Below, piece after piece: positions 60,772 to 64,000 of a stretch of DNA of 64,000 nucleotides. This DNA is from Paracidobacterium acidisoli (lineage in GTDB: Bacteria; Acidobacteriota; Terriglobia; Terriglobales; Acidobacteriaceae), in the NCBI RefSeq assembly GCF_003428625.2, contig NZ_QVQT02000005.1:186001-250000 (forward strand), in the 5' to 3' direction. The translations under genes were made by a program, and so were the position numbers. Positions within the stretch are counted from its first letter, which is position 1, and each line of letters opens with the position of its first letter. Under the pieces are notes generated by a model that was not told where the DNA came from, made no database searches, and saw only the letters and a list, made by a program, of their open reading frames with translations.

Positions 60772-62048
60772 ATGCTGCAACGACATTTCGCAAAGCGGTG
60801 ACAACCTTTCTGGGAATCAGGCGGCCGGATCTGTTGGCGGGACTGAAGCAGGCAGAGTGGCAAAGAAATCTTCGGTGGCTCGATCGGAGCGGCCTTGCGC
60901 TTCCATTGGCTTCCTGTCTCGAAAAGGGTAATAGCGAGATACCCATCCCTCCTGAAGTGGCAGATGCGCTGTTGCTGCGCCTCGCAGATAACGAAAAGCG
61001 AATGGAGAGCATACTCTGCATTTTCAGGGAGACTCTATCCGCACTGAATGCAGCTGAAGTGCGTTATTGCTGCGTCAAGGGTTTTACCCTGATACCTGAA
61101 TGTTTCCACCACATTCGCGAGCGCCATCAGGTAGATCTGGACTTTCTCATAGATCCCGGCGACGTAAAGCGCGCTGTTTCGGCTATGGAGACGGCCGGTT
61201 ATCCATTGCTCGAAGCTCGATCGTCCGGCGAGTTGCGTTTCTCGCGGCCGCGAAAAAAGCATCTTGGGGTGAATGCATGGCTCTACCAGATGCCTGAGAC
61301 AATCTCCATCGAATTGCATACTCAGGTGTGGGAGCCCGAGCCCGGGGCAGTCAACCTCACGCCTCCCGAAAACTTCCTGAATCATACAGTGCCTCACGAA
61401 GTATCGGGTGTGAGCCTTCAATGCCTCAGTCCTTCATATCAGTTCGTTTATCTTGTGCTGCACATCTTTCGTCATTTGGCCTCTTCCTGGGTACGCCTGC
61501 TCTCTGTATACGAAGTTTCGATGCTGCTGCGTAAATGGCAGGCGGAAAAAGATCGATGGGAAGAGATATCCGTGCTGATGGAAAGCAATCAAAACCTGTC
61601 TTCAGCCTGCGCACTGATTATCGAGATAGCGCGCCGCATATTCGATGTTGAGCCTCCTCAGTTACTTGCTGAATTTTGCCGGAGATCGCTGTCTGCGGAA
61701 AGCACTCGTTGGCTTGGCCGGCACCTCGAATCATGGGCTTTCACCGATCCTCCTGGGAATAAGCTCGCTTTGCTCGTTCAGGGGCAGTTCTTTCATGACC
61801 GCAGCATCTGGCATCAATATCTGCTGCAAAGGCTGTTCCCGCGACACAAAACTCCTTTACTGAGCGAAGATGCCGATCCAGCGACGAAGGAAAGCCTGTC
61901 TTTTCGTATGGAAGACCTTCTTTATAAGGCAGATCGTGCCTGGTATCACTTCCATTCCAACTATCAATATCTGATGGCGCAGCTTCAGCGGCAGACAGCA
62001 GAGCGCAGGCGGCAGCAGATACCGGACAGATTTGCAGGCGGAGTGTAG
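60768..62048 (+). CDS. family-5 nucleotidyltransferase (NTP_transf_5-like)
   Basis: A 426-residue protein of the uncharacterised nucleotidyltransferase family PF14907. KGFTLIPECFHHIRERHQVDLDFLIDPGDV (about 100-130) carries the D-x-D metal site (DLDF), and ISIELHTQVWEP follows near 185. Members occur with HprK-related kinases and in lasso-peptide and polysaccharide clusters. It may transfer a nucleotide or sugar-phosphate group onto the cluster product. Its ATG overlaps the preceding stop (ATGA). Confidence 0.8.
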   Translation: MNAATTFRKAVTTFLGIRRPDLLAGLKQAEWQRNLRWLDRSGLALPLASCLEKGNSEIPIPPEVADALLLRLADNEKRMESILCIFRETLSALNAAEVRYCCVKGFTLIPECFHHIRERHQVDLDFLIDPGDVKRAVSAMETAGYPLLEARSSGELRFSRPRKKHLGVNAWLYQMPETISIELHTQVWEPEPGAVNLTPPENFLNHTVPHEVSGVSLQCLSPSYQFVYLVLHIFRHLASSWVRLLSVYEVSMLLRKWQAEKDRWEEISVLMESNQNLSSACALIIEIARRIFDVEPPQLLAEFCRRSLSAESTRWLGRHLESWAFTDPPGNKLALLVQGQFFHDRSIWHQYLLQRLFPRHKTPLLSEDADPATKESLSFRMEDLLYKADRAWYHFHSNYQYLMAQLQRQTAERRRQQIPDRFAGGV

Positions 62049-62050
62049 CG

Positions 62051-64000
62051 ATGGCATCTTCCTCAGAGGAGATACGCGCCACATCCCGTTTCGCAAGTGT
62101 TGCCCAATTCGGGCCTGCCCTCGAAAATTCGATCATCGCGGTATCGGTCATTATCCTGCTGTGGAAAGGCGTAATCGCAGGATTTCGCAGCATTAATACG
62201 GATTTCCCCAATTATTATGTGGTTGCCAGACTCATTCGCGAGCACTATCTGCTGGATCGCATTTATGACTGGGTATGGTTTCAGCGGGCCACAGATCATT
62301 TTGGAATCACCCATCAGCTGACCGGATATGTCGGCCTTACTCCGTTCTCCGCTTTTCCATTGCTGCCTTTCGCAGAGCTGAGTCCCATGCATGCAAAGTA
62401 TCTTTGGGTAGCATGCAACATTGTGCTGCTTGTACTTTCTGTATGCGCACTCGGGAAAATCAGCGGCATGGGCTCGCGCAGAGCATGGTTTATCGCATTA
62501 TGCGCACTTGTTCCGTTGAGAAATGATTTGCTCTATGGCCAGATGCACCTGGTAATTCTGGCTTTGCTGGCAGCGGGCTATATCTTTCATATGCGGGGGA
62601 AGCAGGTTGCCAGCGGATGCTGCATGGCCATCGCCGGTGCGTTAAAAATATATCCGCTGTTTTTCTGTTTGTACTTCCTTTTAAAGAGAAGGTGGAAAGC
62701 TCTTACAGCAACGATTCTCTGTGCCGCGGCCTGTATTGCTCTTTCATATGTTGTGGCAGGACAGTCCGCTATGCATGCATATCTTACAGAGCAGTTGCCA
62801 CGCTCACTTCGCGGAGAAAGTACAGATCCCTTCCTGCCGACGGTAACCTCCGCGACAGCGATGTTCCATCGGTTGTTTCTTTTCGAGCCAGAACTCAACC
62901 CCCACCCCTTTCTGCAGTCGCCACTGCTTTATGCGATGCTTTATCCGCTTTGGCAGGCCATTCTGGCTGGTGTGCTGCTGTCACTCTTCCGGCCGGCATT
63001 TAATACTGATGCGCGCGAGGCGCTGGAATGGGCCTCGTTTACCACTCTGTTGCTGTTTCTCTCGTCCGCTCCGGCGACCTATCACTACGTCGTATTGATT
63101 TTGCCCGCGGTGATCACGCTTGCGGCATTGTTAGCGATCGGAAAGAAGAGGGCTGCGGTTGTATTCTTCCTCCTGTATCTTGCTGCATGCAATCTCACCA
63201 CGATTCGCACGGCACACAATGTGGTGAACATATTCACGCCGTTGCATTACGTAAAGCTCTGGGCCGGAGTCGGTCTGATTTGTTGCTATTGCATTTTTCT
63301 ATTGTCTGAAGATATCCCGGAGCCGACCGGGAAGAAATATCCCTTTGTTCCGGTCAGGACCGCGACATTTGTTCTGGGATTATGGCTTGCAGGAGCCATC
63401 ATCCCTCTGAGCCATCTCCGGCATTTTCGACAGGATGTAGCATCGCGCATCGCGCTCTCTGATTCGGCATATGTGAGAAGCGCACCAATACAAACAGATC
63501 GGGGGCTCATGTATGTCGCGATGCTTCGCAGTGGGTATCACATTATGCTTTCCGGGAAGCAGTTGCCCGGCGGAACCGGGGAAAGGCAGCCAGTCGAAGA
63601 TCAATTGAGTTTCACCACGGATGTATCAGGGAAAGAAGTCTGGATAGAGGAGGCTGGCTCATCGATCTCTCGTGTTGTGCGTATGGGCCCGTCTGGCGTG
63701 ACCTGTGAGATCGAGAATGCGGAATCTCCGGCTTTGTCGCGCGATGGCCGCAAGGTAGCCTTCCTGCGTGAGGATCACGGACATGGCAGCCTCTGGCTTT
63801 TCGACGCTGTAAGCTGTGAAAAAACAGGGAGCGTTGACCCGGTGAAGCTCACCTCTGCCGGCATGGATGTGCGTACGGTCGTATCAGCTTCCGGAGATGA
63901 GTGGATATTCAGTGCATTGGCCGGCGGTCGAGAGCGCATTTATGCCATTGTTCCAGGTCATGCCGCGCATCCGTTGATTGAGGAGCAATCCGATCTGGAT
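62051..64000 (+). CDS. GT87-like membrane glycosyltransferase with beta-propeller-like tail (3' end outside window)
   Basis: The frame stays open for 650 codons to the window edge. The first 450 residues form about 10 membrane helices. NTDFPNYYVVARLI in the first periplasmic loop is the Asp-containing site of GT87/DUF2029 polyprenyl-mannosyl-type GT-C enzymes, with LYGQMHLVILALLAAGY and LKIYPLFFCLYFLLKRRW also matching. After about residue 480 the protein becomes soluble and shows a TolB/PD40-like pattern (SPALSRDGRKVAFLRE; GSLWLFDA), suggesting a beta-propeller. It begins 2 bp after the nucleotidyltransferase. Confidence 0.8.
   Translation, partial: MASSSEEIRATSRFASVAQFGPALENSIIAVSVIILLWKGVIAGFRSINTDFPNYYVVARLIREHYLLDRIYDWVWFQRATDHFGITHQLTGYVGLTPFSAFPLLPFAELSPMHAKYLWVACNIVLLVLSVCALGKISGMGSRRAWFIALCALVPLRNDLLYGQMHLVILALLAAGYIFHMRGKQVASGCCMAIAGALKIYPLFFCLYFLLKRRWKALTATILCAAACIALSYVVAGQSAMHAYLTEQLPRSLRGESTDPFLPTVTSATAMFHRLFLFEPELNPHPFLQSPLLYAMLYPLWQAILAGVLLSLFRPAFNTDAREALEWASFTTLLLFLSSAPATYHYVVLILPAVITLAALLAIGKKRAAVVFFLLYLAACNLTTIRTAHNVVNIFTPLHYVKLWAGVGLICCYCIFLLSEDIPEPTGKKYPFVPVRTATFVLGLWLAGAIIPLSHLRHFRQDVASRIALSDSAYVRSAPIQTDRGLMYVAMLRSGYHIMLSGKQLPGGTGERQPVEDQLSFTTDVSGKEVWIEEAGSSISRVVRMGPSGVTCEIENAESPALSRDGRKVAFLREDHGHGSLWLFDAVSCEKTGSVDPVKLTSAGMDVRTVVSASGDEWIFSALAGGRERIYAIVPGHAAHPLIEEQSDLD

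Noticed and set aside
50817..64000. Lasso-peptide cluster
   Set aside because: Kinase and nucleotidyltransferase relatives are present, but no lasso cyclase, protease, precursor or RiPP recognition element was found in the window.

Overview
The window looks like a chromosomal segment of an acidobacterium (Terriglobia/Acidobacteriaceae type). This is inferred from gene content: four large TonB-dependent receptors of the Oar-like, carboxypeptidase-regulatory-domain type, a PQQ dehydrogenase with an inserted cytochrome c domain, FG-GAP and DUF6807 proteins, a membrane protein with an N-terminal module familiar from acidobacterial regulators, and moderately GC-rich coding. No rRNA, CRISPR array or intact insertion sequence was seen. 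The two tRNA genes are tRNA-Ala(GGC) and tRNA-Pro(CGG).

Layout. 1-6.6 kb: an APC permease gene followed by two tandem carboxymuconolactone-decarboxylase (AhpD-like) paralogues on the minus strand. Divergent from them are a TonB receptor and a third AhpD-like gene, then a group III truncated haemoglobin. 6.7-19.1 kb: an IclR-centred locus. On one side is a DUF6807 + SDR operon. On the other is a TonB receptor + PQQ dehydrogenase/cytochrome c + FG-GAP protein set. Each side has a TTGACT-N18-TA box promoter with GTGCGCAA-type sites just downstream, so the IclR protein probably controls both. 19.1-19.7 kb: a degraded tyrosine-recombinase tail and a pair of long direct repeats beside tRNA-Ala, the scar of a mobile element. 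19.9-26.1 kb: housekeeping (DUF6496 protein, purF, purL, homocysteine methyltransferase, tRNA-Pro).

26.4-41 kb: an organophosphorus locus. It encodes a Tat-exported phosphocholine-type phospholipase C, phosphonoacetaldehyde hydrolase (phnX), a TIGR03364-type FAD oxidoreductase, two OPA-type MFS transporters, a CadC/ToxR-like membrane protein, a class III PLP enzyme resembling (R)-1-hydroxy-2-aminoethylphosphonate ammonia-lyase, a TonB receptor and a secreted Asp-box (sialidase-like) protein. No PhnW transaminase is seen, so phosphonoacetaldehyde would be made by an oxidase and a lyase, then split by PhnX. 41-46.8 kb: ECF sigma/anti-sigma pair divergent from a TonB receptor, then an exported (alpha/alpha)6-barrel glycosidase-like protein. 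46.9-50.7 kb: a GT4 glycosyltransferase and a two-component system.

50.8-64 kb: the most unusual part. Seven minus-strand genes are almost all joined by overlapping stop/start codons: three B12-binding-type radical SAM enzymes, three class I methyltransferases and one amidohydrolase. They face a plus-strand operon of an HPr-kinase-like P-loop protein, a free-standing copy of that protein's N-terminal domain, a family-5 nucleotidyltransferase and a GT87-like membrane protein with a beta-propeller-like tail that runs off the window. I cannot name a product for it. It reads as an uncharacterised biosynthetic and surface-modification cluster, and is the best candidate here for an undescribed system.
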